From Otatea glauca (lineage: Eukaryota; Streptophyta; Magnoliopsida; Poales; Poaceae): 64,000 nt of DNA. Below are positions 10,000-20,966 of the stretch, in pieces. A model generated the notes under the pieces. That model saw only the letters and a list, made by a program, of their open reading frames with translations, was not told the DNA's origin and ran no database searches. The DNA lies in the NCBI GenBank assembly GCA_036346275.1, contig CM070720.1, positions 5,371,278-5,435,277 on the forward strand, given 5' to 3'. Every line of letters starts with the position of its first letter. Within the stretch, counting starts at the first letter, position 1. A program made the translations under genes and the position numbers.

Positions 10000-12290
10000 G
10001 CACTTAGAGTCTGGGGATGACCCTGAATACCCCTAAGAGCAGTCACATACTCACACCTTGTGAACTCGACATGTCTGAAGCAGAAATCTGCCAACTGTCC
10101 ATACTTCTAACAGAAGGTGCAAGTATACTTCACCTTGCTAGAGGCAGAAGTAGCAGGAGGAGTAACCTTCTGATCAGAGATCCCATGGACAACCTCGACA
10201 GATCTAAACACAATGGTACTACCTTAGGAGCTACCACGATCTCACCACTCTTGGAGGCACACACAATAGTGAGAGGTGCACCCAAGCGTGCTCCAAGTAG
10301 TCAAATCCTAAACCCTGATTGAATCGGCTAATCTTGAATTGGTCTAGAATGAGAATGAGCTTCTTCTTGCCTCCAACAAACTTCTCGAGAGTGCCCATGT
10401 GATAGTCACAATCTCGGAAGAAAGAGGCATATGAAGAACATGGTAGAGAAGAGAAAGAAGAACTAGAAAGAGAAGAACTACCAGCATGTGCATTTTTCTC
10501 CCTCAGCACGGCTACCTCAATCTTGAGGGCCTCACAAGAAACGTAAGGGGCATTTCTAATATTAAGGGCTTGATCTTCTAACTTCTTCCTAAGTTCAACT
10601 TGGATTTTATCCAAGTCCCCCTCAATCTCAGCACATCGCAAGCAACTTTCTTTTGACTTAACTAGCAAGTCCTTATCAAGATTAGCACACTTGACATTTA
10701 AAGATTCATTGTCAAGTTTTTATTGCCTACAGCCCTCACATGAGCTGACTGAGTCCTTAGAAGCATGCATTTCAAGATCATTGTTTCTAGAAGAAAGCTT
10801 CCTAAGGTGATCGCTCATGGCATTAATTTTAGGAAGTAATTTAGGGCAATTTTGACATGAAGGAGTAGAGTGAGCATGAAGAAAACTAGCCTCAACAGGA
10901 ATAGCATCAACAGAACTAGTGCTAGCATTCTTCAACCTAAGACTATCAAGTTCAGCAAGCACACTGTCATGTAAGGTCCTTAGGTTCTCTAACTCCTCAA
11001 GCAAAGCATCACACAAGGAATAGTCATTAGTGACTCGAGAGGGAGAAGATCTAAGAGAAGCTAACACCCAAGTCAAGGTACCTACTGCCTTCTCTAGCTC
11101 ATACACCTAGCTCTACCTCTAGCATGAAATTTTCCGAATTTTCAAACAGTTTCATTGAGCTAGTCATAGAAGGGTACCTCGTCCGAGTCGCTATAGAGCT
11201 CAGAGTCGCTGATGCTGTTGGTGTCTGCCATGAAGCATATGCCGGTGAAGTCGTCGTCGCCTTTCTTCTCTTGTGGTTCATCCACACCCTCGTCGCACCA
11301 TGTCTCCATATCGAAGAGATTGATGTCGTCAAGCACGACGAGGACGCGGTGGAAGAGGTTCTTGTTGCACTTCTTGTCGATGTAATTGTTCTTTGCCGAA
11401 CTATCGGTGTAGTTCTTTGCCTTCTCCAGTTTGGGGCAATTCACTCGAATGTGGTTGGGGCCACCACACTCGAAGTAGTTGATCATGCCACCTCTCTTCC
11501 TCTCTCTCACCCTTTGTAGGCATGGAAAACTTGCGAGCAAGAAGAGCAAGCTCATTTTCTGAAAATTTTTCTAGTTGGTCATCGCTTAGCTCGCAAAGGG
11601 TGGAGAGGGAAAAACCAACAGAAGAATCAGAAGAAGAAGATCCAATGGGATCGGTGACCAAAGCCATTGGCTGAGATTTCATCTTCTGAGAGACGACATC
11701 AATCTCATGAGTCTTGAGGCAGGAATAAAGCCCGTCAAAAGTCAGAGTCGACAAGTTGGTGGTGTCCTTGATGGTTGTCACCTTCATCTCCCAAACTCTA
11801 AGATCGAGTGCAGAAGAAATGATGAGAATTATCCGAGTCAGAGTATATGCATCTAACTGCTTGGAGATCGCTCCAAATCTTAGTAAAGTGACTGAAACAC
11901 TCATCAAGACTCTCACCAGCGTGTTGTTCAAACTTGTTGTACGCACGCTTGTAATGGTCCTGCCTCACGGTCTTGATTTGAGTAGTGCCCTCATGGTAAG
12001 CATCGAGGGTCACCCAAATCTCATGAGCGAAATGAAGGTGAGATATCCTATCATACTCACTATGGCTAAGACCCTGTATGAGAATGTTCCTTGCCTTAGC
12101 GTTAGCCTCAATGCCTGCCATATTGCCGGCCATGACGTTTTCATCAGCAGGAACCTCACAAAGGAGTTCCACCTTCTGCCATATCATGAAGCCCTGGGTA
12201 GTGATGTATGACTCCATCCGCGATTTCCAAAATTGAAAATCAATTCCAGAAAAAAATAGGAGGCTTGGTTGAATATTTGTCCATCGTCAT
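10000..12290 (-). pseudogene. SIRE-like gag, broken
   Basis: The start is probably ATG at 12290 (MTMDKYSTKPPIF), with a T insertion soon after that shifts to the frame MESYITTQGFMIWQKVE. The UBN2-type gag core follows (IWVTLDAYHEGTTQIK and ESLDECFSHFTKIWSDLQA), then a CCHC knuckle FECGGPNHIRVNCPKLEK near 11460. A Glu/Lys/Leu-rich, probably coiled-coil stretch covers 11106-10231 (YELEKAVGTLTW; KIQVELRKKLEDQALNIR). A second Cys-rich motif YTCTFC lies near 10150, where TAG replaces a Gln. Large gag proteins with a coiled-coil tail are typical of the SIRE/Maximus lineage. Several stops and frameshifts separate these blocks. Confidence 0.75.
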
Positions 12291-12331
12291 AGCTCTTGAG
12301 ACCGGTCAAGATCTATGAAAGAGCAAAACAA

Positions 12332-12344
12332 GCTCTAATACCAA
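12332..12344 (-). other. Primer binding site of SIRE-like copia
   Basis: On the minus strand TTGGTATTAGAGC lies just 3' of the LTR end. It matches the initiator-Met tRNA complement TGGTATCAGAGC with one change. Confidence 0.75.
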
Positions 12345-12345
12345 T

Positions 12346-15300
12346 TGAAGGACCAAGATGGCAATCAGACGGGGGTGAATGATCCCAAAATAAATTTTAT
12401 CCCCCAAAGAAACCAATCCAAAATCCTTAGAAATCAAATGGAAGCGAAAAAATCAGTTTTCACAATTTTCAGCCTGAGGCCGGTACTACCACAAACTCGG
12501 CACTACCGGGGGTACTTGTCAGGACTTGAATATGCAAATCCGGACCCTCTGTATATACTGCACTAGTCCAGGATCACGCTAGTGCACACAGGCTCAACAT
12601 AGATGAATACCACATTCATACATAGCGAAAACATAATAAAAGACATCATATATTAAATATTAACCTGTTGACTGACCTTACGGTCCAGCTTACATGATTA
12701 TGCCTCGCAAGGCAGAATAACAAATTAAACTGCAGCGAAATGAAAACGTAGATAAACCCTTCAGTATACCATAGGCAACTGACAAGGCTCGCCCCTAAAT
12801 ATTCGTCTCGTCCTGGAACACCTCCTCCAAAGCTGGTGTAGACTTCCCACTGGTGATGTTGTTCTTGGCAAGGGTGAGTATTTAAAGCACTCAACAAGTT
12901 GTGCACAGAATGCATTTCTAACATAACTATATGCAAGGCTTATTCCAAAGGAAAAGGCTAACATGGCTATTTTGCAGTATAGCAACATTTATTAACAAGT
13001 ACAATAAGTAGATTGTAATAAAACAGTAAAACAAATAACAGTAATAGTAATTTCAGCATTTCAGATAAACCAAGTTATTCAATCTAATTCAAGTTCCAAC
13101 TTTCAATAATATCATCCAGCATTCCATTCCAGGTTTTCATTTAATAAAATCTAACCCTGGACTGTAATTCCCGAGCATTGCTCAATACCGCGAGCACGGC
13201 TATTCGAATAGATTATACACTCTGCAGAGGTTATGCACTTTACCCACATGACATAACCATACACCACAAAGACGAGTGATCATGAAAAAACCTTTCGGAA
13301 ACCTTTATCCTAACAATGACCCTCCCAGTAAGCCATACACCACACCTTCCCTCAGCGGAGGAGAAGGGTAGGACCGACAAGCCGTTAGATTGATGTTTAT
13401 CGCCACATCCTCCGCTATAACCACACATCCATGTATGCACGCTTCTGTGTGATTTTTTACCTGAGGAATCATATATCAGGATATCGGTAATACTACTAGT
13501 TAGGTCTATCCCATTCCAGATCATGTGGTTGCAAGATTGACTCAGTTCAAAGGCTTGCAAGGTTAAGTCCTTAATCGACTAGGGCAAGACTTCCACAAAC
13601 CCTCTGCCATTCTTGGCCCACCTTGGCACACTGCCCCTTGCCACTTTCCCCAATCCAAATTATTTACCACCCCAGTTGATTACCATGCACCACGTGCCAT
13701 CAACAAGTCAACATCGTTTCGTGACATACGTCACTACAACTCAACATCATTGTGTGACAGCACCCGACACACCTTTCGTAAACATGTTCCATATTCCATT
13801 AGTCAAGATTCACTTTTGATATTTCAAAAGACATGAGGTATACGTGGCATGGCTAAGCATACTAAACACGGTCTAACCAACCCATGTTGATTGCTAATAT
13901 TAACCAACTAATAAAGAACCATCCTAGGGTGACAAATAATCATAGCATACAAATGACAAGGTAGGGTATAATTCAATTGGATAGATTAATTAAATTCCAA
14001 TTTAATTTTAAACAATTATATACGTAAAATATCATGCAATAATGTAAATCAATATAGCAGTTTTCGTAAACTGGGTTCAACATGATCAAAGCACAACTTG
14101 CCTTAGAGAAGCCCTTATTCTTGCTCTGGACCTTGGTCTTGAGTTGACGAATCCTCCTCGGTTGCGTTGCACAATTTAACGTCTACGCGAAATGAGAGAG
14201 AACAACAAATAAACAACAAAACAGAGAGCAAACAATTTCTAAAAATCAAATAAAATTCATCATTAAATTTATCTCAATTTTATAAATTTTTGGAAATTTG
14301 AATCACCTCAATCGGAGCTCGTATGAAGGAGAATGGGCTCGTGGAAGATTCGAAAATCATAGAAACCTGAAAATTAGAAAATACCAAATTACCCAAATTA
14401 TTTTTATATTGGAAAATCAGTTTAATGCATCAGCATGACGTCAGGGTGACGTCAGCCCTAGCCTGAATTGCTCCCACGCTGACACGTGCCCTCTGGTCCA
14501 CTGGACCGGGTCCATGCACCAGATCTCGCTCCTTTGACCGCACTCGGTGGACTTGTCCACGTGCTAGCTTGACTAACAGTGGGCCCTACACTGCGGTTGA
14601 CCAGTCTCCACCGCATGCCCACGCGTCTGCCACACAATCGCCACGCAGCCGCCACCTCCGCATTACCACACACGTGGCTGCCACACGTCAGTGAACCAAC
14701 AAGCCACGTCACCGCCACCGGCACAGGACCCTATGGTCGCCGCCGGCAGTCGGAGAGGGCATCCTTAGAAATCTCTCGACGTCGCCCACCTCCTGACGCG
14801 CTCATATCCTGATTTTGCGAACTGGTTCAGCCTCAGCTTTATCTTGAACGGCTCGGCAATTACCGCTCCTGCGGCGACGGCGCTCCGGTGACCTCCTTGC
14901 GATGGCGACGTGCGCACGGGATGCGCCTCTTGACGGCGAACTCAACCTCACCAGTCTCGGGTTCTATCCTCCATGGGTGGTGACGAATCAACGGTTTCTC
15001 TCCTACGGCGGCGCAGGGTGGAACACCTTCGATTGCGGCGAAACGGCAACGATTTCCGAGGCTAGGGGTTTTGCTCGAAGATGAGCTTGCGCAGCTGGGG
15101 CATCCATTAAATACTGCTAGGAGTCCCTGCTTTGCCCGCTCTTTGCGCGGTGTCCATGGCGGCCACGGCACGAACTCAGATTCCAAATCGGAGAAGACGA
15201 TGCCAGGATAGGCCACGCGGTGGAACGAACGGACGAGATTCTCCGTGACGCGGCTAAATCCGAAACACTAAAGAAATCCAACGACGGTAGATAGAAGATG

Positions 15301-17190
15301 ATTCTACTGATGCGATGAATCCGGACCGTCCAAAGCGAATCCAACGGTCAGCCCATTTACCTCCAGCAGTTGGGCCAAATGGGTCGCACGGAGAATGGAC
15401 CGAGCGCAAACAGTATTGGGCTCTGGCCCGATACTTTTCTTCGATTTTCCCCCACATTTTGTTAATTAAAATAATTACAAAAAATAATTTGATTTGTTTT
15501 AGGCAATAAAATATTAGGAGAAATCCAAAAAAATTCTCAAAAATACTTTGAGGCGTTTTGAACTCAAATAAAATATTTTTGGCCAAACTTTATTTTAACT
15601 TTGCATAAATTTAAATAGTTTTCAACAAAAGACCAATATACTTAATTTAAAGTTAATTCAAATAAATCCAGAAAAATCCAATAAATTTCAAAAAATCATA
15701 AAATGCACAAATAACCAATAGAATAATATTTAAGAAAATTTTGGGATATTACAGTACTGTAGCGATAGTGCCGAATTACTTTGTTGATGAGCCTTTTGAT
15801 CTGCTAATCCAAACTCAATGAAACTTTGTAGACACCTTCCTATGCATGTCAGGAACCTATTCCAACCATCAATTGTAAGAATCGACTTCAAAGTTCTGAC
15901 CTTTTTCAATTTTACGGAAGGGTGCACAAGAACGGGATGAAGAACAAAAACTTTGCTCTCAGCTAGCTCGTGGGTTCTTGATGATCGAGATGATCCTAGA
16001 TGGCTTCCGACATGTCATAGCAAGCTAGAACTCAAGACAAGAACACCCAAAAACTCATTCTTCCAAGATTGATCCTCTCAAGAACAAAAATTAGTTTCTT
16101 TCGAGAAAGAACTAAAGACTTGCCTAGATGATTTGGATATGGTCTGAAGAAGATTCATCCATCAATCATACATTCTCAGCAAAAGATCCATAAGCATGTA
16201 GAAGGAGGGGAGGCAAATCCAAATTGCATAAATATAAATTGCAAGTATGTAAAGACTGAATTTAAGTGCGGAATGTAAATGTGGAAAATAAATTCAGAAT
16301 TGAGAGGAATGGTTTTTCATTTCTGGAAAGGAGGTTTACAAAGCCTCACAACAAAGTGGGCAAAGCTCAAAGGAGCATCAAAACCTCCAAAACCTTCAAG
16401 AGGGGGAAAGCACCCCTACCCTTCTATTTATACTACTCTTGGGTCATCCTCCACCCATGGATCAGTCCTAAACCCTAAGGCACACCATCAAGGGCTAGGA
16501 TTGACCCACTCATACAGCCATGCAAGGGCTAACCCAACAAGCAAATGGGTTTTCTTGCACGATTTTCAAAGCGTACTATCTAGACCCGCTAACCTATCAA
16601 CTAGACTAAATCCAATGGCCCTCATTGATACATGCACTCCTAGCTAGCATCTCATCCATTCCTTATCTTCACGGCTTGCCACGACTCCATCTTCGATCAT
16701 CTTATGGCGATCCCCGACCGTCTGGACCTCTGGCGCACCTCGCCTAGTCCCAGTCATCCTCCACCTCACCATGATCAAAACCCGATGTCTTACAACCATA
16801 AAAAACAAGGAAGCATATCACATAGCATTGCCCAGAATTTTTTAAATTTAAATCCCAAAAATTCGCTTGAAGACTGACACTACCGCTCCCTGGGGCGGGT
16901 ACTACCGATATTGCTGGCACTACCGCTCCCTAGAGGCCGGTAGTGCCGCTCGCACTCTGAACCCTCAAAAATGCTTTTCTGGTAAATAACTACAGTCTCT
17001 TTGGGCCGGTAGTGCCACTTTTGCCGGCACTACTGCTCCCAGAGGCTGGTAGTGCCACTCCTGCAGACTTAACTCAAATTGCTTCAAATTTGAATATCCA
17101 ATTCAAATCAAACTCAAACTCAAGCACTTCATGCTAAAGCACAGTCAATTACTTATCACCATCAAGGATAGACCTCCACATGGTCTTTTA
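12346..17190 (-). repeat. 5' LTR of SIRE-like copia, split by a Tekay-like solo LTR
   Basis: Without the 3.24-kb insertion it is about 1.6 kb long. On the minus strand it starts at 17190 with a damaged family start (TAAAAGACCATGTGGAGG versus TGAAGGACCATTTGGAGG) and ends GATTGCCATCTTGGTCCTTCA at 12346 before the PBS. A TATA box reads at 16424-16432. Blocks of ACTACCG and GGCCGGTAGTGCC repeat inside it, as in the sister LTR at 54286-56090. Confidence 0.8.
12517..15753 (-). repeat. Solo LTR of Tekay/Del-like gypsy, TSD GTACT
   Basis: On the minus strand it begins TGTAATATCCCAAAATTTTC and ends CCTGACA; GTACT flanks it on both sides (12512-12516 and 15754-15758). At 3237 bp it matches the long LTRs of the Tekay/Del chromovirus lineage. 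It aligns along its length with the LTR that starts at 59281 (TGTAACATCCCAAAATTTTG). No internal sequence remains. The ORFs inside it (for example 14458-14724 and 14860-15216) are not conserved as protein and are ignored. Confidence 0.85.
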
Positions 17191-17418
17191 GTTGTCCATG
17201 GGATCTCTGATCAGAAGGTTGCTCCTCTTGCTACTTCTGCCTCTAGTAAGGTGAAGTATACATGCACCTTCTGTCAGAAGGATGGATATTTGGTAGATTT
17301 CTACTTCAGGCGTGCTAAGATCACAAGGTGTGAGCATGTTGCTACTCTTAGTGGTATTCATGGTCATCCCTAGACTCTGAGTGCTCCTAAGGCACACACT
17401 GCTGCTAGACAGGACAGG
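17191..17418 (+). pseudogene. SIRE-like gag fragment, plus strand
   Basis: The frame GISDQKVAPLATSASSKVKY then TCTFCQKDGYLVDFYFRRAK is the second Cys-rich gag region of the same copia family. The minus-strand element encodes it near 10000-10200, here in the opposite orientation and with the stop absent. It is cut on the left by the LTR ending at 17190 and on the right by the CACTA terminus at 17419. It is a leftover of an older plus-strand element into which both others inserted. Confidence 0.75.
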
Positions 17419-17694
17419 CACTACTACAGAAAGGTTTATATTAGACGCCTCATCACAGATGGTTCCTCAAAACCGTTTTTGACGATTAACATCACTAACA
17501 GTTTTATATTGAAACCATCAATGACATCATCACAGACGATACTCTACAAAAACCGTTAGTGATATACATTAATTTCACAGATGGTTTTAGTTCAAAACCG
17601 TCTGTGAAGATATCACAGACGGTTTTATAAAAAAACTGTCTGCAATATTAGGTATTATCCCAAACGGTTTTATAATAAAACCGTTTGTCATATA
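17419..17694 (+). mobile_element. CACTA (En/Spm-type) left end with subterminal repeats
   Basis: It opens with CACTACTACAGAAAGG, a CACTA-type terminal inverted repeat. Copies of CACAGACGGTTTT and AAAACCGTCTGTGA in both orientations follow at 17455-17690. This is the subterminal array where the CACTA DNA-binding protein docks. The 3-bp flank before it is AGG. No matching right terminal repeat was found. Confidence 0.75.
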
Positions 17695-17744
17695 TTTTGG
17701 TGTCGTTGGGTCCACCTCCAGCACGTGAAAGTTGACAAGTACGG

Positions 17745-18269
17745 TGTGGAATATATCAAACCAGGTGTCTTCATAACCGGCCCAGCATCGCCTGAAGAGA
17801 AGACAGGGCCAAGTAGAAGGCCCAGAGGATAAGCTCCTCGCCAAGCTGTGTTGCCATACGGAAGGGGATACATCCTATAGACAGTTGAACATGTATTTAG
17901 ATATAAAAGATACGATTGTAATCCGGGTCGTTAATAGGGTAGATAAAGATATAAACTCTACTTGTAACCGATTAGAATCATATAACTGATCGGAATCCCT
18001 TAGACCGATCAGGACTCTGTAAACCGCCCCACCCCACTATATAAGGGAGATGGCGGGCAACAACAAGGAGAGAGGACATCGCATATCGCATCATAGAGCT
18101 CACGAGCAACCTTAGATCCAAGAGATCCACATAATCCCAACAAACAGGACTAGGGTATTACCTCCTCCGTCGAGGGCCCGAACCTGTCTAAACCTTTGTC
18201 TTGTGTGACCTTCGAGTTTGAGATCTAGCGCCTGCCCCATAAATTTATTGCCTACTACAAAAGTCGACA
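17745..18269 (+). repeat. 5' LTR of Tat-like element
   Basis: A 525-bp LTR, TGTGGAATATATCAAACC to CTACTACAAAAGTCGACA, with the TATA box at 18037-18045 and a GGGAGATGGCGGGC block behind it. It directly precedes the PBS. Confidence 0.9.
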
Positions 18270-18271
18270 GT

Positions 18272-18289
18272 TGGCGCACCAGGTAGGGG
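18272..18289 (+). other. Primer binding site of Tat-like element
   Basis: TGGCGCACCAGGTAGGGG begins 2 bp after the LTR. It is not the initiator-Met complement used by the other families here. Similar TGGCGC(A/G)CCAGGTAGGGG sites are common in grass Tat-lineage elements. I could not assign the tRNA. Confidence 0.75.
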
Positions 18290-18318
18290 AAGCACTATAA
18301 TCTTTTCCTACAGACTCG

Positions 18319-18471
18319 ATGGCAGCAACCAGCGGAGTCATCGCCACCTTCGTCTCTAGTCAGGCTTTCTGCTTTGGAAGCCTGGAATTCGTCGCAGATG
18401 CACGCGGAGAACTTGTTTGCCTAGACCTAAACCAGATCCAATCTGGTAAAGGTCCGACCAATTCATCTTAG
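18319..18471 (+). CDS. Short leader ORF / gag N-terminus of Tat-like element
   Basis: The frame MAATSGVIATFVSSQAF to LDLNQIQSGKGPTNSS is 50 codons and begins 30 bp after the PBS. It includes FVADARGELVCLDL, which I take as the N-terminal piece of the gag reading frame, here ended by TAG. Whether relatives translate it separately or as part of gag cannot be decided from one copy. Confidence 0.45.
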   Translation: MAATSGVIATFVSSQAFCFGSLEFVADARGELVCLDLNQIQSGKGPTNSS

Positions 18472-19319
18472 GTATGTCTTTCGGATTCGGCCAGCAAACC
18501 AGTCGGCGTCGCGAGGAGTGGCTACGATCTTCGCGTCATCTACGCAATACAAGAGCAGAAGACCGATCTCCAACACCAGCAAGAGATTCAAGAAGCTGTG
18601 GAGGAAGATCACCTTCCTCGTAAGGGTAAGGAGGCACAAGTGCGATCGCTTCGATCTCGCGGTCGTAATGTCCTCGAGGACAACCTACAATCCAAGTTGG
18701 GAGACCAAGCTGTCTTCCATACGCCACAGCAGAACGTCGTCGCCTCCAAGACGCTCCTCGACACGCTAGATCCGATGATTGCATCTGATAGCCCAGCAGC
18801 CCCGATCGTGGCACAGATCAAGGCCATGGTGACGGCGGCAGCGATTCAGCAGAATCAGGAAAAGCTGGTAGGGGAGGCGCACTCATGCTCCCACATGGCC
18901 ATTTGTGTCGCTAGCAGTCGGACTGCAACCAGTCGGAATACCGGTAGTCAACGCCCCACACCACTAGTCAGAGACGCTCGCCAGAATCTCAACCGCGACC
19001 TCCGCCAAGACATCACCGCCAAACGGCAATAGCGGGACGAAGAAGATCGACATTGGCGCCATGATGACTACGAACGCTTCGGTATCGGCCATGGTCCATG
19101 AAACGATCAAAGGTACGACGATCGCAACGACTATAGAGACCATCATCACCGGGGTAGGAACGACAACAACGATCATCGAGTCATGGACTCGTCACGCCGA
19201 ACGCCACCCCGGCACGTTGATGATGATCGCCGAGCCAGAGGCTCACCACGCTGGACTCCCCTCATCATGACGATAGATCCATCGATGGAATCCGAGCGTT
19301 CACCTCTCGGTTACGCCGA

Positions 19320-19934
19320 GTGGTATGGCCCGAAGGCTTCAACCACAAGGGCATCGTTAAGTTTGACGGGGAACAAGATCCAAAAGCTTGGCTGCAGGTC
19401 TATGCCCTGACAGTCAAAGCGGTCGGGGGCTATCAAAATGTGATGGCTAATTATTTGCCAGTCAATCTCACCCCTTCAACTCAAGCATGGCTCACGGGAC
19501 TTCCTGTAAACTCAGTGGACTCCTGGAGCGATCTTTGCGATCAATTTATCGTGAACTTCAATGGGACCTACGAGAGGCCCGGCACCCCGTGGGACCTATA
19601 TCAGCTTCACCAAAATAAGGACGAGACGCTTAGAGATTTCATCCGGCGTTTCATGCAGAAGAAGAACACCATCAGGGACGTATCTGATGCAGTGGTGGTG
19701 GAAGCCTTTCAGAAAGGGGTAAGTGATCCTGATCTAATCAAGAAAATATCGAGGAAACCACCGGCCTCTGTAAAGGAGATGTTCGCATTGGCTGACCGCT
19801 ATGCCACGGCCTCTGACGCCCTGGCCGAGCGCCAAGAAGATCTCCCGCAACAGAAGAACAAAGGTGACAGAGCCGAGTCCTCCAAGCACAAAGACAAAAA
19901 GCGGAAAGGCGAGGAGCTAGTTGCGGTAGCATAA
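19320..19934 (+). CDS. Tat-like gag core
   Basis: A 204-codon frame carries the retrotransposon gag domain: KFDGEQDPKAWLQVYALTVK, LPVNLTPSTQAWLTGLP, SWSDLCDQFIVNFNGTYERP and ETLRDFIRRFMQKKNTI. A basic tail (KHKDKKRKGEE) follows. It lacks its true N-terminus: upstream coding (18518-19030) is frameshifted. TAA at 19932 and a further TGA separate it from the protease, which is in the same frame. Gag would form the particle and bind RNA. Confidence 0.8.
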   Translation: MVWPEGFNHKGIVKFDGEQDPKAWLQVYALTVKAVGGYQNVMANYLPVNLTPSTQAWLTGLPVNSVDSWSDLCDQFIVNFNGTYERPGTPWDLYQLHQNKDETLRDFIRRFMQKKNTIRDVSDAVVVEAFQKGVSDPDLIKKISRKPPASVKEMFALADRYATASDALAERQEDLPQQKNKGDRAESSKHKDKKRKGEELVAVA

Positions 19935-19985
19935 TGCAGCCGGCCCCGAGTCGCGTGAAGGGAGGCACTCGACTACAATACCGTC

Positions 19986-20960
19986 ATGGAGGTGATCTGT
20001 CCTTTCCACCCTAAAGGTAAACACGCCGCTAAAGACTGCTTTACTCTGAAGCATTTTGCGCGCGAAAGCAACAAGCAACCGGCTCCAGCGAAGGAGGAGG
20101 CAGCCAAGAAGAAGGACATTCCTGGAGAGGATGATTACCAAGAGCCCGAGCACAAGCTGAACTACATATACGGGGGCTCCACCGGATACGAGTCCAAGCG
20201 GAAGCAAAAACTTACCGCTCGGGAGATCAATGCGGTGGAACCGGCAATCCCCCAGTATCTAAAGTGGTCTGAAGTCCCGATCACCTTCAATCGCTCGGAT
20301 CACCCCAACCGAGGTCTACATCCGGGTAAGTACCCTCTAGTGCTCGACCCTGTCTTTCGCAGTGTAAAGCTCAAGAAGATCTTGATTGATGGAGGGAGTG
20401 GACTCAACGTCTTGTTCGCCAAAATCCTCGACGACATGAGCATCCCCTGCTCCGAGCTAAGGCCGAGCTCACAGTCGTTCCACGGGGTGATCCCTGGGGC
20501 ATCTTCGTTTCCTCTTGGGCAGATTTCTTTGCCTGTCACCTTCGGTACCAAAAGCCACTATCGGACAGAGTATGTAAATTTTGAGGTAGCAGATTTCGAA
20601 ACAGCGTATCACGCTATCTTGGGAAGATCAGATCTGGCTCGATTCATGGCCGTCCCGCACTACACCTATTTGATGATGAAGATGCCGGGACCCGAAGGCA
20701 TCATCACGATTCGCAGTGACATCAAGCGATCTCTGGAATGCGACCAAGAGAATTGTGAACTTGCCGAGCTGCAGGAGGCAACCGCTGAGGGGAAGAATAT
20801 CCAGGCAGAGGCAGCCACGTTGCAGGAAGAAGACGACATCCCATCCAAGAAGCAGGCCACGTCAAGGATAAAGCCTAGCGAAGGAACCAAGAGAATTACC
20901 CTCGACCCGTTTGACTCATGCAAAATGACTCTGATCGGGAAAGGACTCGAAGATAAATAG
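19986..20960 (+). CDS. Tat-like zinc-knuckle region and aspartic protease
   Basis: A 324-codon frame begins VICPFHPKGKHAAKDCFTLK, a Cys/His motif. It contains the aspartic protease core KKILIDGGSGLNVLFA with the flap and C-terminal part HAILGRSDLARFMAVPHYTY. It closes with the linker TLDPFDSCKMTLIGKG that precedes RT in this lineage. TAG at 20958-20960 interrupts what should be an open path into RT in the same frame. The protease would process the polyprotein. Confidence 0.8.
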   Translation: MEVICPFHPKGKHAAKDCFTLKHFARESNKQPAPAKEEAAKKKDIPGEDDYQEPEHKLNYIYGGSTGYESKRKQKLTAREINAVEPAIPQYLKWSEVPITFNRSDHPNRGLHPGKYPLVLDPVFRSVKLKKILIDGGSGLNVLFAKILDDMSIPCSELRPSSQSFHGVIPGASSFPLGQISLPVTFGTKSHYRTEYVNFEVADFETAYHAILGRSDLARFMAVPHYTYLMMKMPGPEGIITIRSDIKRSLECDQENCELAELQEATAEGKNIQAEAATLQEEDDIPSKKQATSRIKPSEGTKRITLDPFDSCKMTLIGKGLEDK

Positions 20961-20966
20961 GAAGAC

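Larger units (their letters stand above)
6211..17190 (-). mobile_element. SIRE/Maximus-like copia element, 3'-truncated, with two nested solo LTRs
   Basis: Read on the minus strand it has a 5' LTR (17190-12346), PBS, gag, protease and integrase. It ends at 6211 before any RT motif, so RT, RNase H and the 3' LTR are missing. Residues HPPDQIIDELFERVTHS at 6211-6351 are the linker that follows integrase in SIRE-type copia polyproteins. They show that the pol frame continues on the far side of the solo LTR at 6357-8055. The Tekay-like solo LTR at 12517-15753 lies in the 5' LTR. Overall order LTR-gag-PR-IN identifies Ty1/copia. Confidence 0.8.

Noticed and set aside
9649..12211. Plus-strand ORFs across the copia gag and protease
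   Set aside because: Shadows of the minus-strand coding sequence, where recognisable gag, zinc-knuckle and protease motifs lie.
14458..15344. ORFs of 77-118 codons inside the Tekay-like solo LTR
   Set aside because: They lie in the GC-rich leader part of the LTR and do not keep frame in the related LTR at 59600-60400.
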